The position numbers and the translations under genes are program-made. This document shows positions 10,755 to 21,279 of a stretch of DNA of 64,000 nt, one piece after another (within the stretch, counting starts at the first letter, position 1; each line of letters opens with the position of its first letter). Under the pieces are notes generated by a model that was not told the DNA's origin, did not search any database, and saw only the letters and a list, made by a program, of their open reading frames with translations. Source of the DNA: Acorus gramineus. Taxonomy: Eukaryota > Streptophyta > Magnoliopsida > Acorales > Acoraceae. Location: assembly GCA_030737835.1 (NCBI GenBank), contig CM060851.1, positions 9,159,129 through 9,223,128 on the forward strand, in the 5' to 3' direction.

Positions 10755-10926
10755 GGACAATACTCATTTGTCAACCAGTGACCCCGATGTACGACACTCC
10801 TCTGTCAATCAAAGAGCATGTGATCAATATCTCTCCGTCAACCAGAGAGCTAGTGATTGACACCCCTCTATCAACTAGAGAGCCTATGTTCGACACTCCT
10901 CTGTCAATCAGAGAGTCTGTAGTCGA
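10755..10926 (+). repeat. 33-bp (11-codon) tandem repeat, four clear copies
   Basis: From about 10793 four units of exactly 33 bp follow one another (cores CTCCTCTGTCAATCAAAGAG, TCTCTCCGTCAACCAGAGAG, CCCCTCTATCAACTAGAGAG, CTCCTCTGTCAATCAGAGAG), with a weaker unit upstream. One frame stays open through all copies and yields an 11-residue repeat of the type DTPLS-x-RE, ending at a TGA near 10947. Whether it was ever translated is unknown. No protein family is recognised. Confidence 0.75.
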
Positions 10927-11040
10927 CAATAGGTGGTGGGATGAATGATCTTTTATGGAAAACCAGGTATTTTAGTAATTTCGAATGGTAGGATTAATAA
11001 TCAAGGTGGTGGGAATAATCACACCCAATGGAAAAACTAT

Positions 11041-11130
11041 GTTTAGCAGGCCTCGGCTTGGTGGACTTGGTGGTAGAGGACTGCACTCTTTTGGGAGGTC
11101 CCTGGTCCCTAGATCAATCCTATCTACTAC
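11041..11130 (+). repeat. Possible tRNA-derived SINE head
   Basis: The sequence GGACTTGGTGGTAGAGGACT resembles a tRNA A box, and about 35 bp later CCCTAGATCAATCC resembles a B box. No tRNA cloverleaf can be drawn with confidence and no terminal duplications were identified. Confidence 0.3.
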
Positions 11131-11778
11131 AGGATTAATATAAGAACACTGTCACCCGTCATTCTCTTTGTATGACGTGGAACATAAGACAAGAATAATG
11201 AAAATAAATAGGAATAGCTAAAAAAAAGTTGTTTGTTTTGATAAAATAAACCCCGATAGTTATGTCTGGATAAGCTAGGATAAGGCTTGATAACTATTAT
11301 GAAGAAATTGTGGAATTGTTTATTAAGACTTATTTATGTCAATGGATAAAAATACCATTCTCTGTCATTTTAAAAAATTTATTTCACCTAACAAACTCAC
11401 ATAGATTCAAAAAACTGTCACATCTATCAAATCAATCATATATCTCTCACACTATTCTTAGGGGGTATAATTGTCATTTAAAAAATCATAAACTCTTATT
11501 CATCCCTTATCAACCATTTATCATCACTTTAATCAAGGTGAACCAAACAACAAAAAAGTTTTTTCAATGAGAATAACAAAAAAGACAACTAAATAAAAAG
11601 TTACTTATTCAGCCTGGATTGTCATCTATCCTAGTATAGCTATTGGAAGCGAATAATTTAATGTCACACCCCATACAGGATTTATGTTGTGGATTTGGCT
11701 CAAACGTGCCTCCCTCTCCACACACACAACACCAAACCCCCCCCCCCCCCCCCCCCCCCCCCAATAGCCCCTAATTCC
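11131..11778. other. Intergenic DNA, possibly a degraded Tourist-like element; C homopolymer
   Basis: AT-rich sequence between about 11220 and 11650 shows paired TTGTTTGTTTTGATAA and CCAAACAACAAAA-type ends reminiscent of decayed Harbinger MITEs, but no reliable terminus was found. A run of C of about 24 bases lies at 11739-11762. Confidence 0.35.
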
Positions 11779-12222
11779 GATCATAATTAATTTTTGAACA
11801 AATTTTTTTTAAAAATATTTTTTTTGTGTGAAAAGATATGTTCACTCACAGATGAAAGTGTGAATGTGTATTATCATACTTTGTAATGACCATTTAAGTT
11901 CTAAACGCGTTTAATTGAAGGATTACCAGTTTTAATACAGCGGGCAGTACGTATATATGTATGTATATGCACCAAAGGGCATCCCACTTTTGTAAATGAC
12001 GGACCTACCATATTGTGAGTTAATTTGGCCCAAAAGCTATACATACATATATACGTACTGCCCGCTGTAGCCCTGTTCTTCATAATTAATTTTTTAAACC
12101 AATTTCATTTTATTTTCTAAATATTTTGTGTGAGGATATGTTCACTCCCAAATCAAAGAGGGTGTATGTGTAACTAACATTACTTTTAATTACCGTTTAA
12201 GTTCTAAATACGTTTAATTTTT
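11779..12222. repeat. Pair of ~145-bp direct repeats flanking a hairpin element
   Basis: The left copy (about 11779-11925) and right copy (about 12078-12222) share the order ATAATTAATTTTT, GATATGTTCACTC, CCATTTAAGTTCTAAA/CCGTTTAAGTTCTAAA and CGTTTAATT, roughly 75% alike by eye. The hairpin element at 11936-12069 lies between them. Confidence 0.7.
11936..12069. mobile_element. 134-bp hairpin MITE with ~32-bp inverted repeats
   Basis: The left arm TACAGCGGGCAGTACGTATA continues as TATGTATGTATATGC and is matched by its reverse complement ending TACGTACTGCCCGCTGTA. The arms are nearly perfect over about 32 bp. Flanking TA dinucleotides fit a Tc1/mariner-type 2-bp target duplication, but the ends lack the Stowaway consensus, so the family is unassigned. 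Confidence 0.7.
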
Positions 12223-13058
12223 GGGTTGTTCGTTTGAATGAAATGTTACAACAGTGTAACAACCACTCTTCCCTCCTTTAAACACTCCTTGGGGTCTGCA
12301 TTTTGCATTAAATTCATTCGGTCCCTTGCACTCTCGGTTTCAGACTTTCCAGTATACTTATATGTGTTCCACTATCATTCGGACTAGTGCGCATCATTCA
12401 TGTCTGTCTGGGAGAAAGAACACACAACAATGTGTTCGCAATTCTAGTGGTTTTGTAGTGCTGCTACCACTGAAGGCCAACCATTTTATCTTGGGCTCTT
12501 GTTTGGATAGTGGAACAAAGGAAGAATGGAGATAAATAGAGATAAAGAGGCCCAAAAAGTTATTTGTTTATAAGGAATAGGTGGATATAACTATGTTTAA
12601 ATATACAGGAATAAACTGATATTGATATATTATATCCCCCATAGAATTGTGTTATGTCACATAATCTATTATATTGATATAAGGGAGTCCATATATTATC
12701 ACATTTTATAAATTGGAGACCAACATTTCAAATCTTAATCAACGTCTTATTCATTTTTTTATCCAGAACTTATCTATGGTGAACCAAATAACAAATGGTT
12801 TATGTCAGACACAATCAAACAAGAAATACATTGTTCGTTATTTATATTGAAATAATTATCTATCATATTATGGTTTATGTCGCTACCCAAACGGGTGTTA
12901 GGTGACTGTCAACATTAACAGAGGCCTTTAGAACTAATGTGGAAAAAAATAGACTTTAAAAATAGAGTCAAATCAGGGTCACCCAGCCCGATTTATTAAC
13001 AAGACATTCCAATAAGCCAAAAAAAAAAAAAAAAAAAAAAACAAAAACACATATTAGC
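12223..13058. other. Intergenic DNA with a degraded Tourist-like MITE
   Basis: Around 12497-12898 the ends TTGTTTGGATAGTGG and CGCTACCCAAACGGG form an imperfect inverted pair of the kind seen in Harbinger MITEs. No target duplication was confirmed. A poly-A tract follows AACAAGACATTCCAATAAGC near 13000-13041. Confidence 0.35.
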
Positions 13059-13488
13059 TAGGGCTGGTAAACGAGCCGAGCAGCTCCGGCTCGGCTCTTT
13101 TAAAGCTCGCTCAGGCTCGTTCGATTAGAATTACGAGCCGAGCTTAAATAATTTTTAAAGCTTTTTTTGTAAACGAGCCGAGCCCGAGCCTAGACGAGCT
13201 CGTTTACTTAACTAAAAAAAGGTTAACGAGCCGAGCTCGAGCCGAGCCCGAGCCTGAACTTATACTACTTTCACTTGTATATATTCAGTTGATTGAGTTC
13301 ATCAGTCTTCTCAAATGTTAACCAAGATTTTTTTTAACCCTCAGAGCCCGAGCAGAGCCTTGATTTGAGCTTCAGCTTGGTCATCACCCAAAATTATTAA
13401 AGCTGAGCTTTAAACCTTTAACCGAGGAGCCCAAGTCCGCGAATCAGAACACAAAAAAGCAAGATTTGAACAAGACATTCCAATAAGC

Positions 13489-13525
<37 letters not shown>

Positions 13526-13551
13526 CGTCGGCTCGTCGTTTACCACCCCTA
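13059..13551. mobile_element. Non-autonomous hAT element, 493 bp
   Basis: The ends are TAGGGCTGGTAAACGAGCCG and the reverse complement of GTCGTTTACCACCCCTA. Flanks are ATATTAGC (13051-13058) and ATATCAGC (13552-13559), an 8-bp target duplication with one mismatch. The interior is full of GAGCCGAGC / GCTCGGCTC motifs in both orientations, typical of the plant hAT group that begins TAGGGGTGTAAACGAGCC. No transposase is encoded. Confidence 0.85.
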
Positions 13552-14124
13552 ATATCAGCCATAATCACTCCATGCAAATTTTTTTTTTTTTTTTTTTTTT
13601 AACAATAATAAAAAAAAATTTAGATATTACTGACTAAACGTGATAGATCAAATTCGGACACATGAATTATAAATACCGTGGGAGTCCGCTTCTGCTTTCC
13701 CGGAGAGTCCACCAAAGATAGTCCCAAAGTCAATCACACGTCGTCGACACGTCGTGCGTTCCATCAACAATTCAACTGTGCACAGACTATCTCATTAACT
13801 GATACGTAACGTATCCTATTCCAGTAACACATCGAAACACAAAAAATTAAAATGAAAAAAAAAATTTTGTTTTTGGGTTTTTTTCATGTTTTTTAACTGC
13901 TTGTAATTTGTGTTTTTTTTGTGTTTTTTTGTTTTTGGTACACTTGGCCAGATTTGTAAACCGAACCCGGACCCGAAAAGTCCTTTCCGTAAAACAGAAA
14001 CGGACACCGGTTCCGGAGGTCCTCCGTCGGTCCCGTAACCACCGTCCGAACCCTCCCCCCCTAGGTCCTCCGGAGCTCCCCTTAACCCCCCTGCACCCCC
14101 CCCGATATACGCCTCGTACTCTCG
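13552..14124. other. 3' flank of EXO70, with possible displaced C-terminal coding remnants
   Basis: T-rich to about 13960. From 13960 to 14124 the sequence is GC-rich, as in the gene itself, and lies immediately after the stop codon. It may contain the decayed last part of the EXO70 coding region, including a C8 run at 14096-14103. Confidence 0.45.
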
Positions 14125-15804
14125 TCACTCATCCGGCACTCTGGGATCACCCATCGACACCTTGATCTCTACCCCTCCTCGACCGTCTCGTTGAACCCAC
14201 GTGGCGCCTCCTCCACCTCCCTCCTCGTCCGATCCCCACCACCTCCTGGCCCTCCCCCCACCCTCCTCACCCGTCTCCCCCCCACCATCAAACGGCGTGG
14301 GCATCGACGACACACCCTTGCTCCACCCCACCCTCTCGTAGTTGGCCGCGTAATTCCTCACCTTCGCCTCGTGATTAGCGACCCACTCGTTCCCCAACAT
14401 CTCCTTGAGATTCGTGCCCTTCACCTTCACCACGACGTAGTTGAGGTTGTTCGCGAGGAACATGTACGACAACGCGACGTCCTTGTCCTTCTTGGCCTTC
14501 CCGTCTAGCTTGCACAGCAAGACTAGTATTATCCACGCCACCCTCATCGAGAGGTTCTCATCGCAGCCGTTCGTTGGCGATGACGCGGCGGAATGCAACA
14601 CGGACTCCGGTATTGGGGTCCGCACCTGGATCGGGTAGTCGTAGAGTATGTCCCCGAGGCTCCGCGAGTAATCGGCGAGGAACGCCAGGTAGTTCATCAC
14701 GTACCTCGTCAGCGGGTGGAGTCCTCCCCCCGGGACCGTCGATTTCGACGTGTCCTTCTGGATCGCCGATTCCAGCTCGGACAGCGGACGGCGGATGGCA
14801 TCGGCGAGTTTTACGAGCGCGGACGTGGCGTGCGATCGGACGGCGGCAGACGATTCGTAGGAGAACGTGAACTGGAAGTCCTCCCAGTGATCGGAGATCG
14901 ACTCGTACATGTCGAGGAACCGGAACATCTTCTCCGGCGACTTCTTGAATTTCGAAGTGGCAACGGACTCGGCGGAGGAGAACATCCCGGCCGCCGGCTC
15001 CCCGGAGACCGCGGCGCAGCAGGCGCGGCGAGCGCGCTCCGGCGCGTCGGCGTCGCGGCGGTCGCAGAGGACGCGCTCGGCGCGGAAGAGCGTCCGGAGC
15101 GCGGTCTTCGAGGCGGGGATCCAGGACCGGACGCGGATCTCGAGATCGTCCCAGTCCATCTTGTGAACCTGCGACGCCGTCACCCGCTCGATCCCGAGCC
15201 GGTAAAGCGACTCGTCCACGATCGACCGGCGGAGGATCCGGTAGATCTTCGTACACTCCTTGCCGTAGCCGGCGGAGATCATGCACTCGGCGATGGACCT
15301 CAGATCAGACTCGGCCTGGATCGGAACCGGCGACTCCGTCATCGAATCGCCCCCCGGCTTAATCTCGTCATCGAGGAGGGAGATCTCGTCCCCGAAATCC
15401 GACCGTAGATCGTCGGGCGAGGAGAGGGAGAGAGGAGAGGACCTCGCAGAGACCGATTCGGGGTCGAGGCGGTCTCGATTGACGGAGAGGATCTGATGGA
15501 ACTCCTTCTGCAACCTCTTCATGGCGGACTCGCGGAGCTGAAGCGCGGTGACGACAAGGGAATGCGAATCGCGAGACGAACGGTCGGAGATGAAGAAGAG
15601 CATGGAACGCTGGTCCTCCTTGACGGCGGAGATGAAGCGGAGGGCGGAGGAGCGGTCGTCGTCCTGGTAGAAGAGGGAGGTGACCTTAGTGTAGGAGACG
15701 GAGGGGGAATCGACGTCCCACTTGCTGATGATGGACTCGGCTGTCGTGATGTTGTCTTCCATCATCACAGAAGAGAAGGACCGGTTCGGTGAGCCCATCG
15801 GCAT
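14125..15804 (-). CDS. EXO70 exocyst subunit, clade H-like, C-terminus disrupted
   Basis: An intronless 559-residue protein. EXO70 is the exocyst subunit that binds membrane phosphoinositides and tethers secretory vesicles to the plasma membrane. The N-terminal part (TTAESIISKWD, MKRLQKEFHQILSVNRDRLDPES) and the core (KMDWDDLEIRVRSWI, LHPLTRYVMNYLAFLADY, LGNEWVANHEAKVRNY) are clear EXO70 signatures and resemble the EXO70H clade. After YERVGWSK (about residue 490) the frame becomes a Gly/Arg/Glu-rich string unlike any EXO70 and stops short of the usual length of about 600 or more. Another frame downstream carries EXO70-like FNETVEE and RWVIPE, so one or more frameshifts are likely. G/C homopolymers at 14254-14259 and 14277-14283 are candidate sites. 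It could be a young pseudogene or an assembly error. Confidence 0.82.
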   Translation of the reverse strand: MPMGSPNRSFSSVMMEDNITTAESIISKWDVDSPSVSYTKVTSLFYQDDDRSSALRFISAVKEDQRSMLFFISDRSSRDSHSLVVTALQLRESAMKRLQKEFHQILSVNRDRLDPESVSARSSPLSLSSPDDLRSDFGDEISLLDDEIKPGGDSMTESPVPIQAESDLRSIAECMISAGYGKECTKIYRILRRSIVDESLYRLGIERVTASQVHKMDWDDLEIRVRSWIPASKTALRTLFRAERVLCDRRDADAPERARRACCAAVSGEPAAGMFSSAESVATSKFKKSPEKMFRFLDMYESISDHWEDFQFTFSYESSAAVRSHATSALVKLADAIRRPLSELESAIQKDTSKSTVPGGGLHPLTRYVMNYLAFLADYSRSLGDILYDYPIQVRTPIPESVLHSAASSPTNGCDENLSMRVAWIILVLLCKLDGKAKKDKDVALSYMFLANNLNYVVVKVKGTNLKEMLGNEWVANHEAKVRNYAANYERVGWSKGVSSMPTPFDGGGETGEEGGGRARRWWGSDEEGGGGGATWVQRDGRGGVEIKVSMGDPRVPDE

Positions 15805-16747
15805 CGATGGACGGCTGTGATGGTTGCTGCCGCTGTGTCTGGGGGAGGGGATCGGGGTAGATGAACGGCTTTTTTTTTTTTTTTTTTTGAAGACGTTTGA
15901 GAGGGATTTGGGATTTTTTTTTTTTTTTTTTTTTTTTGATAGGGGGGAGGGGGGGAGGGGGTATTGTTGGAGATTGGTTGGAGTTGACGAGGGATCATCT
16001 GAGGGAGGGGGGTTTGGGATGACTATTGGTTTTGTTGGACTTCCTAAGCGGAGGATAATGGGAATGGATAACTTGCGCTGATGTTCGAAACGACGATTAA
16101 AAAGTGCATGTGGTCGGTGGTGGGGAATGGATGATGTGACGACGAGTATGAATCGGTGGTGAGTTTTCTACTGTGATTGGTTGACGAACAAAAATGGGAC
16201 TCTTTCTTCGTCAGTCTTGAAAAAAAAAAAAAAAAAAGACATTAAAAAAATTTAAAAAATTTTCTTGAAACCTCCTGTTTGTTAAGTGAAATTTTTTTTT
16301 TTTTTTTGTAAAACCAAGAACAAACAACAAAAAAAAAAAAAAAAAAAATAACCGTAAGGTGAGTCCCTTCAAAAAAAAAAAAAAAAAAAAAAAAAAACAA
16401 ACATGGGACAGGTTGGTGGGGAGGGGGGGGGGGAGGGAAAGTTCATTTATGGATGTTTATTAGATACTCTCAATCAATCAATCATATGGGAAATTTTTTT
16501 TTAAAAAAATATCTATCTTCCCGAAATTCATTCCCAAAAAAAATTTTTTCTCTAGTCTATCTATTCTAAAAATATTTTTTAGGTTTTTTAATTAATTCAT
16601 TTTTTTTATTGAGGGGGGTTCAGCCTATAACGTAGCACCTTATCATTTTTTTTATTAATTTTTAATTAATTAATATAGATTATTATTTTTTTTATATTAT
16701 ATATATTTATTAATTAATTTTTTTATTAGTTTTTTATAATTATATTA

Positions 16748-16784
<37 letters not shown>

Positions 16785-16814
16785 AATATAAAATTATTAT
16801 ATTATATATATATA

Positions 16815-16865
<51 letters not shown>

Positions 16866-18747
16866 ATATATAATATTTACATGTATATGTTTTTTTTTTA
16901 TTATTATAAAAAGTGATGATTAATCCATGCATAGCTAATTAATACCTAATTCCTCATCAATGGCCCGATTAGTGGTTAGTGCCTAATGTTTTTTACAACA
17001 TTGAATAATATACATCATTTAATAAGAAATGCATTATTGTAAATATATATTTTGTTGTAAATATATATTTTGATGAATTGCATGAACTCTATTATACAAT
17101 GTCTAATTTATTTTATATATATATATATATTGTTACAATAAGAGCAAGTGGCTATTGAGATATGAATGTTATAAAAAAAAAGGGAGGCGGATTATGAAAA
17201 ATGGTAGACTCAGTTCATTTGTTAGAATGCATTATGCCCACATTTTTATTTTTTTAAATTATATACATAATCTAATAAGATAAGCATTTTTATAATAATA
17301 TAAAGTATATATTCTAATAAATTGAACGATATCATTTATTAAAAATTAAAAAAAACTTTAATTATACACATGTTTCATTACAATAAAAATGGATGATACT
17401 AATGAGATATACGATACTAATGAGATATACTAAAAAAAAATTAAGTGTCGTAATAGCTCTCTTATCACGTGATGAAGTGCGTGAGGCAATAATTTGGATT
17501 GTGTGGTGAATAGGTTTCTGTTTTTTTCTTTATTATTATTATTCATGGACTGACGTCTGGTATTTTGACTCTTTCCCAGTCAAATCCTGTAAAATGGGAA
17601 GAAATTTTTTATCGTGCTAGCACAGGTTACGCGGGTTCCTCATATAAAATCTAAATTTATATAGTAGCTTGGATTAATAATGTTCAAAATAACATAATTT
17701 TTAAAAGTTTTAATTATTATGATTGTCATGTTTATTGTTTCAAGGGACAAAGCTGTTCCTTTTAAAATTTACTTCTTCAATATATTTTAATCAATATATT
17801 TACAAGGATGATGTGATGAGTAAAAGATTTTGCTAGCTAAAAGCCTAGAATGAAAAGTGATCATCAGAGTTCAATTCAATTAGCAGTTCTAAAAAATGCA
17901 ACAGATGGATAGTAATTACTGCAACATGTACTGTTAGAATAATTTGTTTTTCTAATTTGTTATTATATTGTTCCATATCATTTACCATGCACCCTAGCCA
18001 GTTTATTAAAATGCAATCCCATTCTACATGGTATGTTCTTCTGAAATATTTTAAAAATTTAAACTAAAAAGAATCCACTAATGAAGTTTTTTTTTAAACC
18101 ATGGTAAATGAAAATGTCATTGTGGATGGTTACTTACAGTTGGGGTGTCTTTTTCTTGTTGTGTAGCTCTTGTTTTCATATAAGTGGACGGTTTTGTATT
18201 ATAAGCGAAACTGAAATTGGATTAAACGTCCATACAGACTGACCTCACCAAATGGGTTTTAAATGACCAGCTTTTTTTACAACGCGGTTTTGCAGTCCTG
18301 ACAACTTCTCACAAACTGGCAATAAACGTGAATTTGTTGGCTTTTAAGTCATACAAACTGGTAAAAAAGGGCTTTGATAATTGTGAAGCATATTTTATGC
18401 AGGAAGGACGCTTGCAATATTTCGAATGTAGTTGCTCTGGGATATACAGTTTGAAGAAGTAAAAAAGTGGTGCTTCATAATTGGTATTCAAAAAAATGGC
18501 AAGGAAACATGAGATGTGATCCCTGCGTGTGCAGTGTGTGTTCAATACGTCCTGTATCATCAGTTTTAGTGTTTAGTTTCAAACGATGCTTTTAGTTATT
18601 TTAACAACATTCCAACGGTCAACTGTTTATTAATCTATAGGTATGATTCTTCTTATCTGTATTCTATACATCATTACATATCTGGAATTTTGAGTCTTTG
18701 CTTACCGTATGAATAAATCAAATGTCATACAAAGATACCCTCACTAG
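15805..18747. other. EXO70 upstream region and AT-rich intergenic DNA
   Basis: Several long poly-T and poly-A runs (15871-15888, 15915-15937, 16219-16235, 16331-16348, 16372-16396) and a G-rich run near 16422 lie upstream of EXO70. From about 16670 to 16880 the sequence is nearly pure TA repeats. No gene or transposon terminus was recognised from 16900 to 18747. Confidence 0.5.
16741..16873. repeat. TA microsatellite
   Basis: Long runs of alternating T and A, interrupted by short AT-rich spacers. An apparent frame across it (Tyr/Ile repeats) is not coding. Confidence 0.9.
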
Positions 18748-19813
18748 TGCTGGGAAGGGGATCACTGAAGCCAACAATAAAACCGAGATCAAATACAAGA
18801 ACGAAACATCACATCACACGAAGCATATAAAGATATACGTGGTTCGACCTAAACCTACAACCACAGAGTAAAAAATAGAAAATCCACTATGATAGTTGAT
18901 ATACATTAACCCCCGTTTGGATTAAGAGATTGAGTTATTCTGGATAGATAATTATACCAGCATACATAACAATTCTACAGGAATAAGAAATTTTCTGTTT
19001 GATTATGTTTTTTATTATTCTAATTGGAAAACGTAAGAATAAAGGTTGAGTTGTTTCGTTGATAAATAATAAAATATAAATAAAGTGTAAAAAAATTGAT
19101 TTGACATGTGGACCCTTTGATGTATAAGAGGTGTCGATAGGTGATTTGATGTGATAAGGTGTAAAAAATTAATTTAACATGTGGACCTATGGGAATAGAT
19201 AAACTAAATATAGTTTATCCTAGGGGTTACTTAGAATTGTTATACTCTCTTATACTCGTTTAAACTGGCTTAGTAATACCAAGTTATACTCTCTGCAAAC
19301 AAACATCTATTTTCCCTATCCATTCTTATACCACCCTTATACCCCTTTTATACTCGCTTAACCCATAATCCAAATCCAAACCGGGGGGGGGGGGGGGGTA
19401 AGAGACTCACAAACTCTCTCATGGAGTTGCGCTCTCTTAGAACCTCTCAACCTTCCATTAAGATTTCTACATTGTATAATGTCTGTCTTGTTTTGCCATG
19501 AAACCCTATAAGATATTTATATAAATAAATAATTTTCTCTCCAAGTAATCTCCTAATTAACAAACAAATATTGTTCCCATTAATTATGAGATATTCACTC
19601 TCCTAATTAACAAACAAATATTGTTCCCATTAATTATGAGATATTCACTCTCCTAATTAAGAAACAAATATTGTTTCCTATTTTAGGATATTCCCTTTAA
19701 ATATTAATTAAAATCAAATCTTAAATAATATTCAAACCATTAAGTGTCCAACCTAATATGGCTTCATCATGGCCATCCGATGTGATACACCGGATCGAAA
19801 CATAATCCTCACA
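18748..19813 (-). repeat. Left LTR (3' LTR), interrupted by a MITE
   Basis: This copy is about 1066 bp because of a 489-bp Harbinger insertion at 18910-19398 and an extra ~50-bp unit in the block TCCTAATTAACAAACAAATA (three copies here, two in the right LTR). Confidence 0.82.
18910..19398. mobile_element. PIF/Harbinger (Tourist-like) MITE nested in the LTR
   Basis: The left end is CCCCCGTTTGGATT, the right end on the opposite strand is CCCCCCGGTTTGGATT. TAA flanks both sides (18907-18909 and 19399-19401), as expected for Harbinger. The intact right LTR shows the uninterrupted sequence (ATACATTAAGAAAC), which defines the insertion exactly. A 16-base G run sits at the right end. Confidence 0.82.
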
Positions 19814-20759
19814 ATCTCCACCTTGGCTCGTATCCGGTAAGCTCGGACTTTCTCGAACCTCTTAGAAGATTTCTATTTATTGATGTCTCTACCTTGCTCC
19901 ATGTCGTCCTTGAAGCACGACCGCGCGAGCAACCATGCACCTCCACCTACAATCAAGTGGTCTTCGACTTCTTTGAGCTTCACCAGCCTTCAAGCCGTTA
20001 TCACGAGTCTCTTTGTGCACTAGACCCGTTCCGCAGAACTCCACCTTGAATGGATTTTAGGAACTTCTTTCTTCGGGTGAGATAAAGCCCAATTTTGTTG
20101 GATATATCCATAAGCCTACGCTTGCCTTATCATGGATTAACTCCTGAGTCGAACTCAGTAATTACGCATTCCCAAGTCAATGCTATGACTTGATTTCACG
20201 TGCATCTATTCCACGCTCCTCATGAATCTCCGAAGAAGATCTGGATCTTACCTCCACCTTGAACATGCCACACATATGCTCGCGAGATGGCTATACTCGC
20301 TCTTTTAACCGAATAACATGGGCTGTAGCCCCTCCCATAACCGATTTAGAATGCCTTAGACCGTGTTGCATTGTTCCATCTTCTTCTGTACAGACTCCGC
20401 ACCTTCGCTTCACGTGATTCCCTCACGTGCCTCTGTGTGTGACTGCGAAGTTTGCACCCCGAGCATTTCTGCACATCTATGTCTTGCATCCACTTCTCAG
20501 TAGATCTTGAACCTGCAACAAATTGGTATCCTCGTTGCACACCTGAATAGATGTGCCGCTTCTACCACTGAGAGCTCCTTGCAATCTTGCATGATTTTTT
20601 TCCCTCTCCTTCCTTGTATGAAACCATGTACGACACACCGTTGTTGGAGTTTTCAACAGTACATCCGCCGATAGTATGAATTTATCGACCCGTGTCGCTA
20701 TTGATCTCCATTCTTCATGTCTCGTCCTCCTACGTCGAAAACTGGAGTTTTGATACCAC
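19814..20759 (-). other. Interior of the non-autonomous LTR element
   Basis: Moderate GC, no reverse transcriptase, integrase or protease motif on either strand. Short minus-strand frames at 20346-20540 and 20477-20809 show no family resemblance. The primer-binding-like sequence is at about 20744-20759. Confidence 0.55.
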
Positions 20760-21279
20760 TGTTTGGGAAGGGGATCGTGAAATCCAATAATAAACCCGAG
20801 ATCGAACACAAGAACGAAACATCACATCATACAATGAATACAAGATATACGTGGCTCGGTCTAGACCTACATCCATAGGGCAAAAAACAGAGAATCCACT
20901 TTAATAGTTGAGATACATTAAGAAACTTACAAACTTTCTCATGAAGTTACTCTCTCTTAGAACCTTTCAACCTTCCCTTAAGATTTTTACATTGAATAAT
21001 GTCTGCCTTGTCTTGCCATAAAACCCTATAAGATATTTATAGAGATAAATAACTCTCTTCCCAAGTAATCTCCCAATTAACAAACAAATATTGTTCCCAT
21101 TAATTAGGAGATATTCACTCTCCTAATTAACAAACAAATATTGTTTTCTATTTTAGGAGATTCACTTTAAATATTAATTAAGAATCTTAAATAATGTTCA
21201 ACTCATTAAGTGTCTAACCTAATATGGTTTCAGCATAGCCATCTGATGTGATACACCGGATCAAGACATAATCCCAACA
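20760..21279 (-). repeat. Right LTR (5' LTR), uninterrupted 520 bp
   Basis: Begins TGTTTGGGAAGGGGAT and ends ATAATCCCAACA. It aligns with the left LTR throughout, apart from the MITE and the extra repeat unit. Confidence 0.85.

Larger units (their letters stand above)
18748..21279 (-). mobile_element. Non-autonomous Ty1/copia-type LTR element, ~2.5 kb
   Basis: Two related LTRs begin TGCTGGGAAGGGGATC / TGTTTGGGAAGGGGATC and end ATAATCCTCACA / ATAATCCCAACA. The flanks ACTAG (18743-18747) and ACTAT (21280-21284) are a 5-bp target duplication with one mismatch. Orientation is minus: next to the right LTR, the minus strand reads TGGTATCAAAACTCC, close to the initiator-Met tRNA primer site, and next to the left LTR it reads CCAAGGTGGAGATTG, a familiar copia polypurine tract. 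The 0.95 kb interior encodes no gag or pol domain. It is a deletion derivative that would depend on a partner for mobility. Confidence 0.82.

Noticed and set aside
10755-10926. CRISPR-like array
   Set aside because: The 33-bp units are contiguous with no unique spacers and this is a plant nuclear genome.
14593-15408. 271-residue plus-strand frame, and a 242-residue shifted minus frame (14558-15286)
   Set aside because: Both are shadows of the GC-rich EXO70 coding sequence in other frames, with Arg-rich low-complexity composition.
16726-16932. 68-residue Tyr/Ile-repeat frame
   Set aside because: It is a translation of a TA microsatellite.
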